Shown in pieces: positions 22,507-31,162 of a stretch of DNA of 46,248 nt. Each line of letters begins with the position of its first letter. Positions within the stretch are counted from its first letter, which is position 1. The position numbers and the translations under genes were made by a program. The stretch is taken from positions 1 to 46,248 of IMG/VR virus record IMGVR_UViG_3300004807_000040. One strand, given 5' to 3'. Source of the DNA: a virus. Below the pieces are notes generated by a model, which made no database searches, was not told the origin of the DNA, and worked only from the letters and a program-made list of their open reading frames with translations.

Positions 22507-23818
22507 ATCCAATAGACCTTAACCAAGAAGCATATTCTGGATAAATTTCTAGGGCTTTAAGATTGTATATATTATCCCAAAACATTAAATGATTACATAG
22601 TTTATTTTCTAATTCATTCACGTTTTCTGGTGTTTTCTCGTTGCACATGTTAATTATAGTATCACATTCTCTAATAAGTTTCTGATTAATAGTCCCTAGT
22701 GACCTACCATTTTGTATAGTCTTAAATTGAATGTTTTTTGATAAAGTATTTTTTAAATCTTGTAATTCGCTAATAAATTTTATTCTAATTTCTTGTGGCA
22801 AAACGTTCACTTGTAAAAAATCTGGCTCTATTAATGGTATAGATTCAATAATCAAGTTGTTTTGGGATGCAAATTGAATTAATTTAGAATAATTATTAAC
22901 ACTTAATAATTGTGGAACAGTTCTTAACACAATATTAATTTTATTATCTAAACCATTAAAATCTTTAATTGTTTTAACTAAACTTTCTGTGTCACATCCT
23001 TGTCTTATATAATCATTATTCTTGTATAATGACTCGATACTAATTTCAATATCAACTCTTTCAAAGTATTTTAATTTTTCAAATAATGCTGTATCTATTT
23101 TAGAACCATTTGTAACAAAACTTAAACTAATTTCATGTCTTTTATTTGCAATCAAGTAATCAATTATTTTGTAAAAAGATTTTGATAACGTGGGTTCTCC
23201 ACCCATAAAGTGTATTCTTTTTACACTTATAGTATCAATTGCTTGCAAAAAATTATCATAGGCAGTTTTGTTTTTAGACCAATCTTTAGTAGTTGGACCA
23301 CTATATTTTTTATGAATTTTTAGATAACTTGCTATTTTACTGCTTGCTTTTTCATCACACATTTTACAAGCAAAGTTGCATTCGTTGCCTAAATCTATAT
23401 GCCAATCAATAGGCAAAAGACTTGTTTTTTCTTTATTTTTGCTTTCTTCAAAATGTTTATACCAAGGACTTTGTTTATAACTTTTGTGAAAGTTAAGTTC
23501 AGTAAAAATAACTGACTTAAAATTTTCTTTAATTCTACGACTTTCATGTCCTAAACTTTCTTGTTTATAACACTGTCTGCATGCAGAAACATGTTGTTCA
23601 CTATTAATTTTTTGTCTAAAATCTTCCATAGGCTTACTGTTAAACCATTCTGAAACTGTCATATTTGCTATATTATATTTTTGACTTTCAGAATCATCAT
23701 AGATTTTTTCTTGTTCACTACAACATGCACCAAAACTGCCATCCCAATATAAGTGAAGATTGGACCAAGGAACATTACAAAAAACTTTTTCATTTGGCAT
23801 CAAAATACTTATTGACAT
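22499..23818 (-). CDS. Radical SAM enzyme (twitch/SPASM-type), 439 aa
   Basis: The [4Fe-4S] motif CNFACKMC has Cys at residues 147, 151 and 154, and the SAM-contact motif FMGGEPT follows. An N-terminal Cys-rich part (C14, C32, C33, C80, C83; WDGSFGACC...SACRQCYKQE) resembles the auxiliary-cluster regions of SPASM/twitch enzymes, here ahead of the barrel. Such enzymes modify peptides or other substrates with radical chemistry; the phage substrate is unknown. The start could also be the Met at residue 7; no Shine-Dalgarno helps to decide. It points away from gene 32 and is AT-rich, suggesting later acquisition. Confidence 0.85.
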   Translation of the reverse strand: MSISILMPNEKVFCNVPWSNLHLYWDGSFGACCSEQEKIYDDSESQKYNIANMTVSEWFNSKPMEDFRQKINSEQHVSACRQCYKQESLGHESRRIKENFKSVIFTELNFHKSYKQSPWYKHFEESKNKEKTSLLPIDWHIDLGNECNFACKMCDEKASSKIASYLKIHKKYSGPTTKDWSKNKTAYDNFLQAIDTISVKRIHFMGGEPTLSKSFYKIIDYLIANKRHEISLSFVTNGSKIDTALFEKLKYFERVDIEISIESLYKNNDYIRQGCDTESLVKTIKDFNGLDNKINIVLRTVPQLLSVNNYSKLIQFASQNNLIIESIPLIEPDFLQVNVLPQEIRIKFISELQDLKNTLSKNIQFKTIQNGRSLGTINQKLIRECDTIINMCNEKTPENVNELENKLCNHLMFWDNIYNLKALEIYPEYASWLRSIGYA

Positions 23819-23861
23819 TTATTTGGCAATCAACTATTTTTAATCATGAGCCGAAAATATA

Positions 23862-23890
23862 TTGCTATTACTCTTGCTTCCGTGTATAAA
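23862..23890 (+). promoter_or_regulatory. Promoter upstream of gene 32 (dual-type -10)
   Basis: TTGCTA (23862-23867), 17-bp spacer, TATAAA (23885-23890). The -10 is also part of a perfect late box, TATAAATA at 23885-23892, so the gene could be read by both transcription modes. Confidence 0.6.
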
Positions 23891-23899
23891 TACATTATG

Positions 23900-23915
23900 C
23901 ACTTGGTAACAAGTG
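23900..23915 (+). promoter_or_regulatory. Inverted repeat at 5' end of gene 32 mRNA
   Basis: CACTTG-GTAA-CAAGTG, a perfect 6-bp stem with a 4-nt loop, starting about 3 nt after the expected transcription start. T4 gp32 represses its own translation by binding a structured leader, so an autoregulatory role is plausible but unproven. Confidence 0.55.
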
Positions 23916-23953
23916 TATAAGGCACAATTTAGGCAAACAGAAAGGGAAAAACT

Positions 23954-24952
23954 ATGGCTTCATTGGCAGAAATCCGTGCAAAACTTGCACAACAAGAAAC
24001 CCGCAGTAGCGGTTCTAACGGCGGCGGTCGTGATAACGCAATCTATCCACATTGGGACATTCCAGAAGGTTCTACATCACGTATCAGGTTCTTACCTGAT
24101 GGTGATGAAAAAAATGATTTTTTCTGGGTTGAACGTGCTATGATCCGTCTCCCATTTTCGGGAGTTAAGGGTCAAATGGGCAGCAAGCCTGTTGTTGTTC
24201 AAGTTCCTTGTATGGAAATGTATAATGAAACATGCCCAATTCTTACAGAGGTTCGCACTTGGTTCAAAGACAAGAGCCTAGAAGAAATGGGTCGTAAGTA
24301 TTGGAAGAAGCGTTCTTATATCTTCCAAGGATTTGTTCGTGAAAATCCACTTGCAGAAGACAACGAACCCGAAAATCCAATTCGTAGGTTCGTAATTAGC
24401 CCAAGCATTTATCCTTTGATCATCGCTGCTTTGAAAGACCCTGATATCGAAGAAATTCCAACAGATTATGATCGTGGGTTGGATTTCAGTATCACTAAAA
24501 CTAGCAAGGGTCAGTATGCAGACTATGCTACCAGCAAGTGGGCGCGTAAGGAATCCGCACTCATTCAATCAGAACGTGCAGCAATTGATGCATTTGGTCT
24601 GTTTGATTTGAAGAGTTTCCTTCCTAAAAAACCTGGCGATGCTGAACTTAAAGTTATTAAAGAAATGTTTGAGTCTAGCGTTGATGGTGCAACATATGAT
24701 GAAGCACGTTGGGGTCAATACTACAAGCCAACTGGTCTACGTGGTGATGCAGTCGATGCAGAAGACGTATCAGTTGCTCGTAGTGTTCCTTCTGCTCGTC
24801 CACAAGTTGCAAGTGTTAAAGAAGAAACTGCTCCTTGGGATGAAGATCAGCAAGTAGCAACTGCTCCAATTAGCACAGCGCCAAAATCTGATAGTAATGC
24901 TCGCGCTGCTGAAATTCTTAGCATGATTCGCAATCGTAAATCAGCAGAGTAA
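23954..24952 (+). CDS. 32: Single-stranded DNA-binding protein
   Basis: The N-terminus MASLAEIRAKLAQQE corresponds to the basic cooperative-binding B domain, and the core has IYPHWDIPEGSTSRIRFLPDGD, FWVERAMIRLPFSGVKG and VQVPCMEMYNETCPI. The last region is acidic (EETAPWDEDQQ) and ends AAEILSMIRNRKSAE, as in gp32 proteins where the tail contacts replication partners. At 332 aa it is close to T4 gp32 (301 aa). Zinc-binding residues as in T4 are not obvious. The gene has its own promoter, a structured leader and a terminator, so it forms a separate transcription unit. Confidence 0.93.
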   Translation: MASLAEIRAKLAQQETRSSGSNGGGRDNAIYPHWDIPEGSTSRIRFLPDGDEKNDFFWVERAMIRLPFSGVKGQMGSKPVVVQVPCMEMYNETCPILTEVRTWFKDKSLEEMGRKYWKKRSYIFQGFVRENPLAEDNEPENPIRRFVISPSIYPLIIAALKDPDIEEIPTDYDRGLDFSITKTSKGQYADYATSKWARKESALIQSERAAIDAFGLFDLKSFLPKKPGDAELKVIKEMFESSVDGATYDEARWGQYYKPTGLRGDAVDAEDVSVARSVPSARPQVASVKEETAPWDEDQQVATAPISTAPKSDSNARAAEILSMIRNRKSAE

Positions 24953-24961
24953 TGATATCTA

Positions 24962-24989
24962 AGTGAGCGGGTAAAACCGCTCACTTTTT
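24962..24989 (+). terminator. Rho-independent terminator after gene 32
   Basis: AGTGAGCGG and CCGCTCACT form a 9-bp stem around a GTAAAA loop, followed by a T-run. It sits 10 nt after the gp32 stop. Confidence 0.92.
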
Positions 24990-25002
24990 CATTGGAGTAA
25001 TT

Positions 25003-25785
25003 ATGAAAATCGTGTGGCTCAAAACAGGTGATTTTATAGAATTAGAAGTTCTTAACCATGATTTAATGAACTTTTTAGTTAGCACTTGGGAAACAAATAA
25101 TCTTAATAATTTTTATAATTTAACCAAAGTTGAAAGTAAAAACTTACTTTCAGAATTACACGATAATTTAGCAAAAACAAATGATTTATTAATCAATTTC
25201 TTTAACATTACAGACTTAAATCTATCGGCTTCGCTAGATCAAAATGATCTTAACCTAATACATGAAAAATGGGTAATGTTATTTGCAAAATATCCAAATA
25301 TAGGAAAGTTACTTGAAAAAAAACAAAGTAATGCAGAGTTTCATATAAAAGATATCAATACAAAAATTCATCAATTAGAGGAATCCTTTAGTATTACTGT
25401 TGATAATAAAGTATATGCACCTATTACAAATAAATTTGGTGATAGTATTATTAGTTTTAATACATCAAATATTTTTGTAAATTATACAAATTTAGGTAGA
25501 TATACATATAATAAGTGGCATAACTACGATAGAAGTTTTAAAAATATTGATCATAATGATTTTGTTGAAATTCATGGCAATTTGAATATAAACCTTTTTA
25601 GACCACAAACTTTAAATCCAAGCAAAGAATATACAGATTGGTGTACTGCAAATAAACTTTATCCTACTGGCATTAGAATCAATTTAGCAAATTTTGTGAA
25701 TTTAGAAGATAATTTAACAAATTACCGTGAGTTGTTTATAAGAAATTTCTCAGATATCAATAATCAACTAAAGTTTATTGATTAA
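25003..25785 (+). CDS. Hypothetical protein, 260 aa
   Basis: An Asn/Leu-rich, low-GC gene between gene 32 and uvsX. Helical N-terminus (SELHDNLAKTNDLLINFFNITDLN) and a beta-containing second half (FGDSIISFNTSNIFVNYTNLGRYTYNKWHNYD, FVEIHGNLNINLFRPQT). No catalytic motif was seen. TTGGAG precedes the ATG. The base composition is like that of the radical SAM pair, which suggests an independent acquisition. Confidence 0.7.
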   Translation: MKIVWLKTGDFIELEVLNHDLMNFLVSTWETNNLNNFYNLTKVESKNLLSELHDNLAKTNDLLINFFNITDLNLSASLDQNDLNLIHEKWVMLFAKYPNIGKLLEKKQSNAEFHIKDINTKIHQLEESFSITVDNKVYAPITNKFGDSIISFNTSNIFVNYTNLGRYTYNKWHNYDRSFKNIDHNDFVEIHGNLNINLFRPQTLNPSKEYTDWCTANKLYPTGIRINLANFVNLEDNLTNYRELFIRNFSDINNQLKFID

Positions 25786-25806
25786 TGAAAAAACATAGTG
25801 TATAAT
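25778..25806 (+). promoter_or_regulatory. Sigma70-like promoter of uvsX
   Basis: TTGATT (25778-25783), 17-bp spacer, perfect TATAAT (25801-25806). The following leader has TTAGGG before the ATG at 25829. Confidence 0.7.
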
Positions 25807-25828
25807 AATTAAAGTTAGGGAAAAAATT

Positions 25829-26878
25829 ATGGCTAAACCATTTGACATATCAAAATTTCGTAAGGATTTGACTAAGGCAATACCAGGTATGAGTATTGGG
25901 TATAATGACCCAACTGATTGGATTTCAACAGGAAACTATACTTTAAATTATCGTATTAGCGGTGATTTCAAAAAAGGTATTCCACTTGGTAAAGTAACGG
26001 TTTTTGCTGGTGAAAGCGGTGCTGGTAAAAGTTATATTTGTAGCGGCAATATTGTGCGCAACGCTCAACAGCAAGGCATTTATGTATTCTTAATTGATAG
26101 TGAAAATGCACTTGATGAAGATTGGCTTAAAGCACTCGGCGTTGATACTGGCGAAGATAAACTTATGAAAGTTAATATGGCGATGATTGATGATGTTGCC
26201 AAGTTTATCAATAATTCGATGGAAATGATCAAGGCTATGCCAGAAAACGAACGCCCAAAGGTTTTGTTTGTAGTTGATAGTCTTGGTATGTTACTTACAC
26301 CGACTGATGTTAATCAATTTGAAAGCGGCGACTTAAAAGGTGATATGGGTCGTAAACCAAAAGCACTTACCGCACTTGTTCGTAACTGTGTGAATATGTT
26401 TGGCAGTTATAATGTTGGCATGGTCGCAACTAATCATACCTATGCTTCACAAGACATGTTTGACCCCGACGATAAGATTAGTGGTGGTCAAGGATTTATC
26501 TATGCATCTTCTATTGTAGTAGCGATGCGTAAGTTAAAATTAAAGGAAGATGAAGATGGCAACAAGACCTCGGAAGTAAATGGTATTCGTGCTGCGTGTA
26601 AAGTTATGAAGACACGCTATTCTAAACCATTTGAAGGCGTTCAAGTTAAAATTCCATATGAAACTGGTATGGACCCATATAGCGGACTTATTGATATGTT
26701 TGAAGATGAAGGTATTCTTGTTAAAGAAGGCAATCGTCTCACATATACAAGTCCTGTAACAGGAGAAATTATCAAGGAGTTTAGAAAGAATTTTACAAAC
26801 GAACAACTTGATATAATTATGGAAGAGTATAAAAAACATACTCTTGTATCTAAAAAGGAAGAAGTAGAAGATGAGTGA
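25829..26878 (+). CDS. uvsX: RecA-like recombinase UvsX
   Basis: Walker A GESGAGKS at residues 61-68, then a Walker B VLFVVDSLGML near 148. The RecA-type block NVGMVATNHTYASQDMFDPDD contains the L2-like loop region, and ISGGQGFIYASSIVVAMRKLKLKEDEDG fits T4 UvsX. It forms filaments on ssDNA for strand exchange and recombination-dependent replication. 349 aa is near the usual 390. The stop overlaps the next gene by 8 nt, placing uvsX, a small acidic gene and uvsY in one transcript. Confidence 0.95.
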   Translation: MAKPFDISKFRKDLTKAIPGMSIGYNDPTDWISTGNYTLNYRISGDFKKGIPLGKVTVFAGESGAGKSYICSGNIVRNAQQQGIYVFLIDSENALDEDWLKALGVDTGEDKLMKVNMAMIDDVAKFINNSMEMIKAMPENERPKVLFVVDSLGMLLTPTDVNQFESGDLKGDMGRKPKALTALVRNCVNMFGSYNVGMVATNHTYASQDMFDPDDKISGGQGFIYASSIVVAMRKLKLKEDEDGNKTSEVNGIRAACKVMKTRYSKPFEGVQVKIPYETGMDPYSGLIDMFEDEGILVKEGNRLTYTSPVTGEIIKEFRKNFTNEQLDIIMEEYKKHTLVSKKEEVEDE

Positions 26879-27095
26879 TACAAGCGAATTACTTGTGCAA
26901 TTTTGGCAAACTGTTAAAGAATATATTCCAGCAAAAGATCGTCAAATTGCAGCCGACCATGCAATTAATGAATTGGTTGATCTTGGTATAACTGACAACG
27001 ATTTACAAGAACTAGCCGTGGATAGTGCCATGAGAGCAGCTATAGCAGAACATCTTGATGTAGAAGATAGTGACGAAGACAGCGATGAAGAATGA
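26871..27095 (+). CDS. Small acidic conserved phage protein, 74 aa
   Basis: A helical body (FWQTVKEYIPAKDRQIAADHAINELVDLGITDNDLQEL) ends in a run of Asp, Glu and Ser (EDSDEDSDEE). A similar small protein with EYVPAKDKQxAADH is remembered next to uvsX/uvsY in marine T4-like phages. The acidic tail may mimic DNA or interact with recombination proteins, but this is inference. It overlaps both neighbours by 4-8 nt. Confidence 0.7.
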   Translation: MSDTSELLVQFWQTVKEYIPAKDRQIAADHAINELVDLGITDNDLQELAVDSAMRAAIAEHLDVEDSDEDSDEE

Positions 27096-27553
27096 GTAGT
27101 TGGTATACAAAAGTAAGTCAAGATATCAGTTCTATACCAGATTTCATAGACCATTATGAAAATGAGCTAGAAGTAGCCAAACATGATATCTATGTTAAAG
27201 GTATTGTAGAAAAAAACTTAAGTCAGTTGCCTGGTATTACTGCTTACAGATTTAATCAACTACAAGAAATTGAAGCTGTTTTGAATTTTCTAAACATTCA
27301 ACTTCGCAAAATACGCCGCAAACATTTTCAAAAGTATCTTGAGCATTATGCTCGTGCGCTTACGAGCCGTGATGCTGAAAAATATGTTGATGGCGAAGGT
27401 GAAGTAATTGATTATGAAACTATTATCAACGAAGTTGCTTTATTGCGTAATCGTTGGTTGGGTGTAATGAAAGGTCTAGAAAGTAAAAACTTTATGTTAG
27501 GACACTTAGTTCGGTTAAAAACAGCAGGCATGGAAGATTTTACCGTATCTTAA
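27092..27553 (+). CDS. uvsY: Recombination mediator UvsY
   Basis: The helical central block QLRKIRRKHFQKYLEHYARALTSRDAEKYVDGEGEVIDYETIINEVALLRNRW corresponds to the T4 UvsY region KARLDYYSG...VLSADKDVL, and the end ESKNFMLGHLVRLKTAGMEDF matches its C-terminus (KSRGFAIKHIQDMRAFE). UvsY loads UvsX onto gp32-covered ssDNA. 153 aa versus 137 in T4. Its place directly after uvsX supports the call; T4 separates these genes. Confidence 0.75.
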   Translation: MSSWYTKVSQDISSIPDFIDHYENELEVAKHDIYVKGIVEKNLSQLPGITAYRFNQLQEIEAVLNFLNIQLRKIRRKHFQKYLEHYARALTSRDAEKYVDGEGEVIDYETIINEVALLRNRWLGVMKGLESKNFMLGHLVRLKTAGMEDFTVS

Positions 27554-27604
27554 ATTTATATCCGCATATAATCAATAATATATACATTTACAAAGGAATT
27601 ATCG

Positions 27605-28627
27605 ATGAATAAAGCACTTATCACAGGTATTGCAGGTCAGGACGGAAGTTATCTTGCAGAACTGTTATTGGAAAAAGGTTATGAAGTTCATGGTCTTATT
27701 CGACGCCAAGCAAATTTTGACCATCCAAATATTGCAAATATTAAAGACAAAATTAGTTTTCATCATGGTGACTTAGGTGACGCAAATAGTATTCGTAATT
27801 TAATTGAAAAAATTAAACCTACTGAAATTTACAATCTTGCAGCACAAAGCCATGTAAAAGTAAGTTTTGAAATGCCTGAACTTACTGGTGATATTAATGC
27901 ACTAGGACCACTGCGTATTCTTGACAGCATTCGTTCATTAAAAATGACAAGTGATACTAAATTTTATCAAGCATCTACTAGTGAAATGTTTGGCATCCAA
28001 AAGTTTAATCCACAAAAAGAAGATACGCCATTTTATCCTGGTTCTCCTTACAGTGCTGCTAAACTCTATGCTTATTGGATTACTGTAAACTATCGTGAAA
28101 GTTACAAGATTTTTGGTTGTAATGGTCTGCTATTCAACCATGAGTCGCCTCGTCGTGGTGAATTGTTTGTAACACGTAAGATTACTAAAGCATTTGCTAA
28201 CATGGTATTAGGTAAGCAAAAAGTGTTGGAACTTGGTAATATGGATAGTCTACGTGATTGGGGTCATGCAAAAGATTATGTTCGTGCGATGTGGATGATG
28301 TTGCAGCATGATACACCAGATGATTATGTTGTTGCAACTGGCATACAAGCAAGTATTCGTGATTTCTGTAACTTAACTGCTGACCATTTTGGTATTAAAT
28401 TGTTATGGGAAGGCAGCGGTATTGATGAGGTTGCTCGTAATAGCGTTACTGGCGATGTAATGATTCGTGTAAATCCAGAATTTTATCGTCCAGTAGATGT
28501 TGTTAACATTCAAGGCGATGCTACCAAGGTTCGTGAAGTTCTTGGATGGAAGCCAGAATATAGTTTGCAAGACCTTGTTCACGATATGTGTGAAGTAGAT
28601 TACAAACTTGCAAAGGCTTATCTATGA
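27605..28627 (+). CDS. gmd: GDP-mannose 4,6-dehydratase
   Basis: An extended SDR with GIAGQDGSYLAE (NADP-binding, residues 8-19), STSEMFG (124-130) and the catalytic YSAAK (Tyr149, Lys153), followed by NHESPRRGELFVTRKI and RDWGHAKDYVRAMW, all diagnostic of Gmd. It makes GDP-4-keto-6-deoxymannose, the precursor of fucose, rhamnose and perosamine units. 340 aa is full length. AAAGGAATTATCG precedes the ATG. It is the first gene of a sugar cassette running to 32767; no fucose synthase or perosamine aminotransferase is present in the window, so later steps would use other enzymes. Confidence 0.95.
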   Translation: MNKALITGIAGQDGSYLAELLLEKGYEVHGLIRRQANFDHPNIANIKDKISFHHGDLGDANSIRNLIEKIKPTEIYNLAAQSHVKVSFEMPELTGDINALGPLRILDSIRSLKMTSDTKFYQASTSEMFGIQKFNPQKEDTPFYPGSPYSAAKLYAYWITVNYRESYKIFGCNGLLFNHESPRRGELFVTRKITKAFANMVLGKQKVLELGNMDSLRDWGHAKDYVRAMWMMLQHDTPDDYVVATGIQASIRDFCNLTADHFGIKLLWEGSGIDEVARNSVTGDVMIRVNPEFYRPVDVVNIQGDATKVREVLGWKPEYSLQDLVHDMCEVDYKLAKAYL

Positions 28628-29010
28628 CAAAAACAGTTCACGCTCCTATTAGCGTAGGTGAATTAGTTGATAAAATAACAATTCTACAAATCAAACAAGA
28701 TGAGTTTGAAGATGAGGTTAAGTTATCTCATGTTCGTAACGAATTAGGTGAGTTAAACAAACTTGCCACAGAATTAAATGTTAATGTTGTGCAAGAAATG
28801 GCAGAATTGCGTAAGGTAAATGAAGTAATTTGGCATAATGAAGATGCCGCAAGAAAGTTTCCTAGCGATAATTACACAGCACTACATGCGCTAGATATTG
28901 CAAAAATTGCTATGCAAACATATGCAGCAAATACTCGTCGTGCGCAAATTAAAAAAGCAATAAATGAAAAGTGTGGCAGCACAATAGTTGAAGAAAAAAG
29001 TTATACATAG
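28624..29010 (+). CDS. DUF6165-like protein, 128 aa
   Basis: The start ISVGELVDKITILQIKQDEFEDEVKLSHVRNELGEL matches, from memory, the DUF6165 pattern (SVGELIDKITIL, then a helical repeat). This small helical protein is often found beside glycosyltransferases. Its role is unknown. It overlaps gmd by 4 nt and is clearly in the same operon. Confidence 0.7.
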   Translation: MTKTVHAPISVGELVDKITILQIKQDEFEDEVKLSHVRNELGELNKLATELNVNVVQEMAELRKVNEVIWHNEDAARKFPSDNYTALHALDIAKIAMQTYAANTRRAQIKKAINEKCGSTIVEEKSYT

Positions 29011-29019
29011 GAAAATTTT

Positions 29020-30240
29020 ATGAAAAAGATATTAGAATTAGGCGATCATTATGTAAGTGATTTTATGAAACCAGGCGCAGAAATGCGTGAAACAAAACCA
29101 TGGTCACTTGACCTTTATCTTGATGAAACTATTGGTGCAGTTCGTCTCGACGGTGTTGCGCCGCTTGATAAGATGTATGGACAGTATTGGTATCGTAGTG
29201 GTATTAATACAAGCATGACAAAGCAATTAGGTGAAATTGTATCTGAAATTACTAGCCGTGTAAAAATTAATGACGATGATGTTTGGTTAGATATTGCTTG
29301 TAATGACGGAACATTGCTTCGTCAAGTTCCTAATAACATGATTAAGTTAGGTATTGATCCAGCCGATGATTCATACTTGGAAGAAAGCAGCAAAGTTGCA
29401 GAAGTTGTGCAAGATTTTTTTAGTAAAGATGCTTATGATAGTCTTGGATATAGCGATAAAAAAGCAAAGGTTATTACTTGTATCGCTATGTTTTATGACT
29501 TGAATGATCCACGACCATTTATTCGTGATGCTCACGAAATACTTGCAGATGATGGTGTATTTGTGCTACAAATGAGTTATACGCCACTTATGCTAAAGCA
29601 GTTGGCTTTTGACAATATTTGTCATGAACATGTATATTACTATGATCTACGTAGTATTAAGAAGTTATTTGAAAGTGAAGGTTTTGTGTTGCGTGATTGT
29701 TCACTTAATGATACTAATGGTGGTTCATTCCGTGTTACATTCCAAAAGGCTGATAGCGATGAAAAGACTTTTGCTACGCAGCAAGTTCGTGACGTATGTG
29801 AATTCCGCATTAACTCAACTCTTTCTTATGAAGCACAGGAATGGGATATTACCAGCGAAAAACTTTGGAAAGAATTTGGTGATAATATATGGGAATTAAA
29901 GATTCAAGTTCTTGCATTTTTACATAAAGCCAAAGAAGAAGGCAAAAAGGTTTATGGATATGGTGCCTCCACTAAAGGTAATACACTACTACAATTATTT
30001 GAAATTACACCAGATTTGGTAACTGCAATTGCCGAACGTTCACCATATAAGTTTGGTTTATTAACTGTTGGTTCAAATATTCCTATTGTGAGTGAAGAAG
30101 AAATGCGAGCAGCAAATCCAGATTATCTACTTGTTCTGCCATGGCACTTTATTGATGAGTTTGTGAAGCGTGAAAGCGATTTTATCGCAAAAGGTGGTAA
30201 GTTAGTTGTTCCTTGCCCAACATTTCAAGTTATTGGATAA
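29020..30240 (+). CDS. SAM-dependent C-methyltransferase (sugar type), 406 aa
   Basis: The order fits the three-part C-methyltransferase family: N-terminal ILELGDHYVSDFM, SAM-binding DDVWLDIACNDGTLLRQVP (near residue 90), the catalytic-region sequence FDNICHEHVYYYDLRS, and a Rossmann-like C-terminal domain with KKVYGYGASTKGNTLLQ. Family members methylate a keto-sugar nucleotide, which matches the keto-sugar made by Gmd. The usual two N-terminal CxxC zinc motifs are missing. It shares the Gmd operon with a 9-nt gap. Confidence 0.88.
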   Translation: MKKILELGDHYVSDFMKPGAEMRETKPWSLDLYLDETIGAVRLDGVAPLDKMYGQYWYRSGINTSMTKQLGEIVSEITSRVKINDDDVWLDIACNDGTLLRQVPNNMIKLGIDPADDSYLEESSKVAEVVQDFFSKDAYDSLGYSDKKAKVITCIAMFYDLNDPRPFIRDAHEILADDGVFVLQMSYTPLMLKQLAFDNICHEHVYYYDLRSIKKLFESEGFVLRDCSLNDTNGGSFRVTFQKADSDEKTFATQQVRDVCEFRINSTLSYEAQEWDITSEKLWKEFGDNIWELKIQVLAFLHKAKEEGKKVYGYGASTKGNTLLQLFEITPDLVTAIAERSPYKFGLLTVGSNIPIVSEEEMRAANPDYLLVLPWHFIDEFVKRESDFIAKGGKLVVPCPTFQVIG

Positions 30241-30243
30241 AAA

Positions 30244-31161
30244 ATGAAGAACGTAATATTTTTCAACCACTGGCATTATGGCGACCTATTCTCTACACGA
30301 GGATGGGTCGCTGATATTAAACGTCAACTCCCAGATTCTGTTTTTTATTATGCACATAAAAAAGATAATCGTGCTACGATGGATTTAGCAGAAAAGTTAG
30401 ATGATGAAAACAACGATGCAGTACTAAATGGTATTAGCCAGTGGAATCGTTTTGGTAGCGATAGCGATACTATACTAATTAACACTTGGGTTGGAAGTTA
30501 TATGGGATTATGGGCAAATACTCATCCATCTTATATTAGCCATCATCGTATTATCGGTGAATGCTACAATAACATTCGTCAGCAATTCGGTGTTGAATTA
30601 CAATTAAGTGATGATGTGTGGGATTATGTGCCACAAATTGATTATAGTTACTATCATACCCCACTTAAGGAAATTCAAAAAGAATTAGTAGGAAATGTGT
30701 ATTTGTTCTGCAACAGCGCAGTAGCAAGTAAGCAAAGCAGCATGGATAATATGCAAAAAATTATCGAGTATGTTGCTGACAATCATAAAAACGATACAAT
30801 TGTTGCTACAGAAAAGTTTGAAACTAAAAGTAAAAATATTATCTTTACTGATGATATGTTTGTAACTGCTTGTGATCTTTGTGAAATTTCACTACTTTCA
30901 ACCAAAGTAAAACTTATTGTTGGTAAGAACAGCGGACCATTCACTTATGCCAATACTAAAGAAAACTTACTTGATAAAAGTAAAGTATTTGTAAACTTTA
31001 GTCATAAACCAGAAGATACGCTGCCATATGGTTTAGATATTGGCGCAGATTTCCGTTTTAGTAGCACCACTTTTGCAAGTCCTGCTGTTCGCACTATTGA
31101 ACGTGCAATAGATGATATTAAAAACAATAAACAAACAAGTGGATACCACTTAGAAAAGTAA
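30244..31161 (+). CDS. Putative glycosyltransferase-like protein, 305 aa
   Basis: N-terminal FFNHWHYGDLFSTRGWVADIKRQLPD resembles the first strand-loop-helix of GT-B glycosyltransferases of the heptosyltransferase type, and VKLIVGKNSGPFTYANTKENL resembles their donor-site loop (G-N/K-x-S/T-G-P). These are weak matches seen by eye. It follows the methyltransferase by 3 nt. Confidence 0.55.
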   Translation: MKNVIFFNHWHYGDLFSTRGWVADIKRQLPDSVFYYAHKKDNRATMDLAEKLDDENNDAVLNGISQWNRFGSDSDTILINTWVGSYMGLWANTHPSYISHHRIIGECYNNIRQQFGVELQLSDDVWDYVPQIDYSYYHTPLKEIQKELVGNVYLFCNSAVASKQSSMDNMQKIIEYVADNHKNDTIVATEKFETKSKNIIFTDDMFVTACDLCEISLLSTKVKLIVGKNSGPFTYANTKENLLDKSKVFVNFSHKPEDTLPYGLDIGADFRFSSTTFASPAVRTIERAIDDIKNNKQTSGYHLEK

Positions 31162-31162
31162 T

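Noticed and set aside
29609-29899. Alternative-frame open reading frame in the methyltransferase gene
   Set aside because: It lies fully inside a gene with clear family motifs, and its translation has no recognisable pattern.
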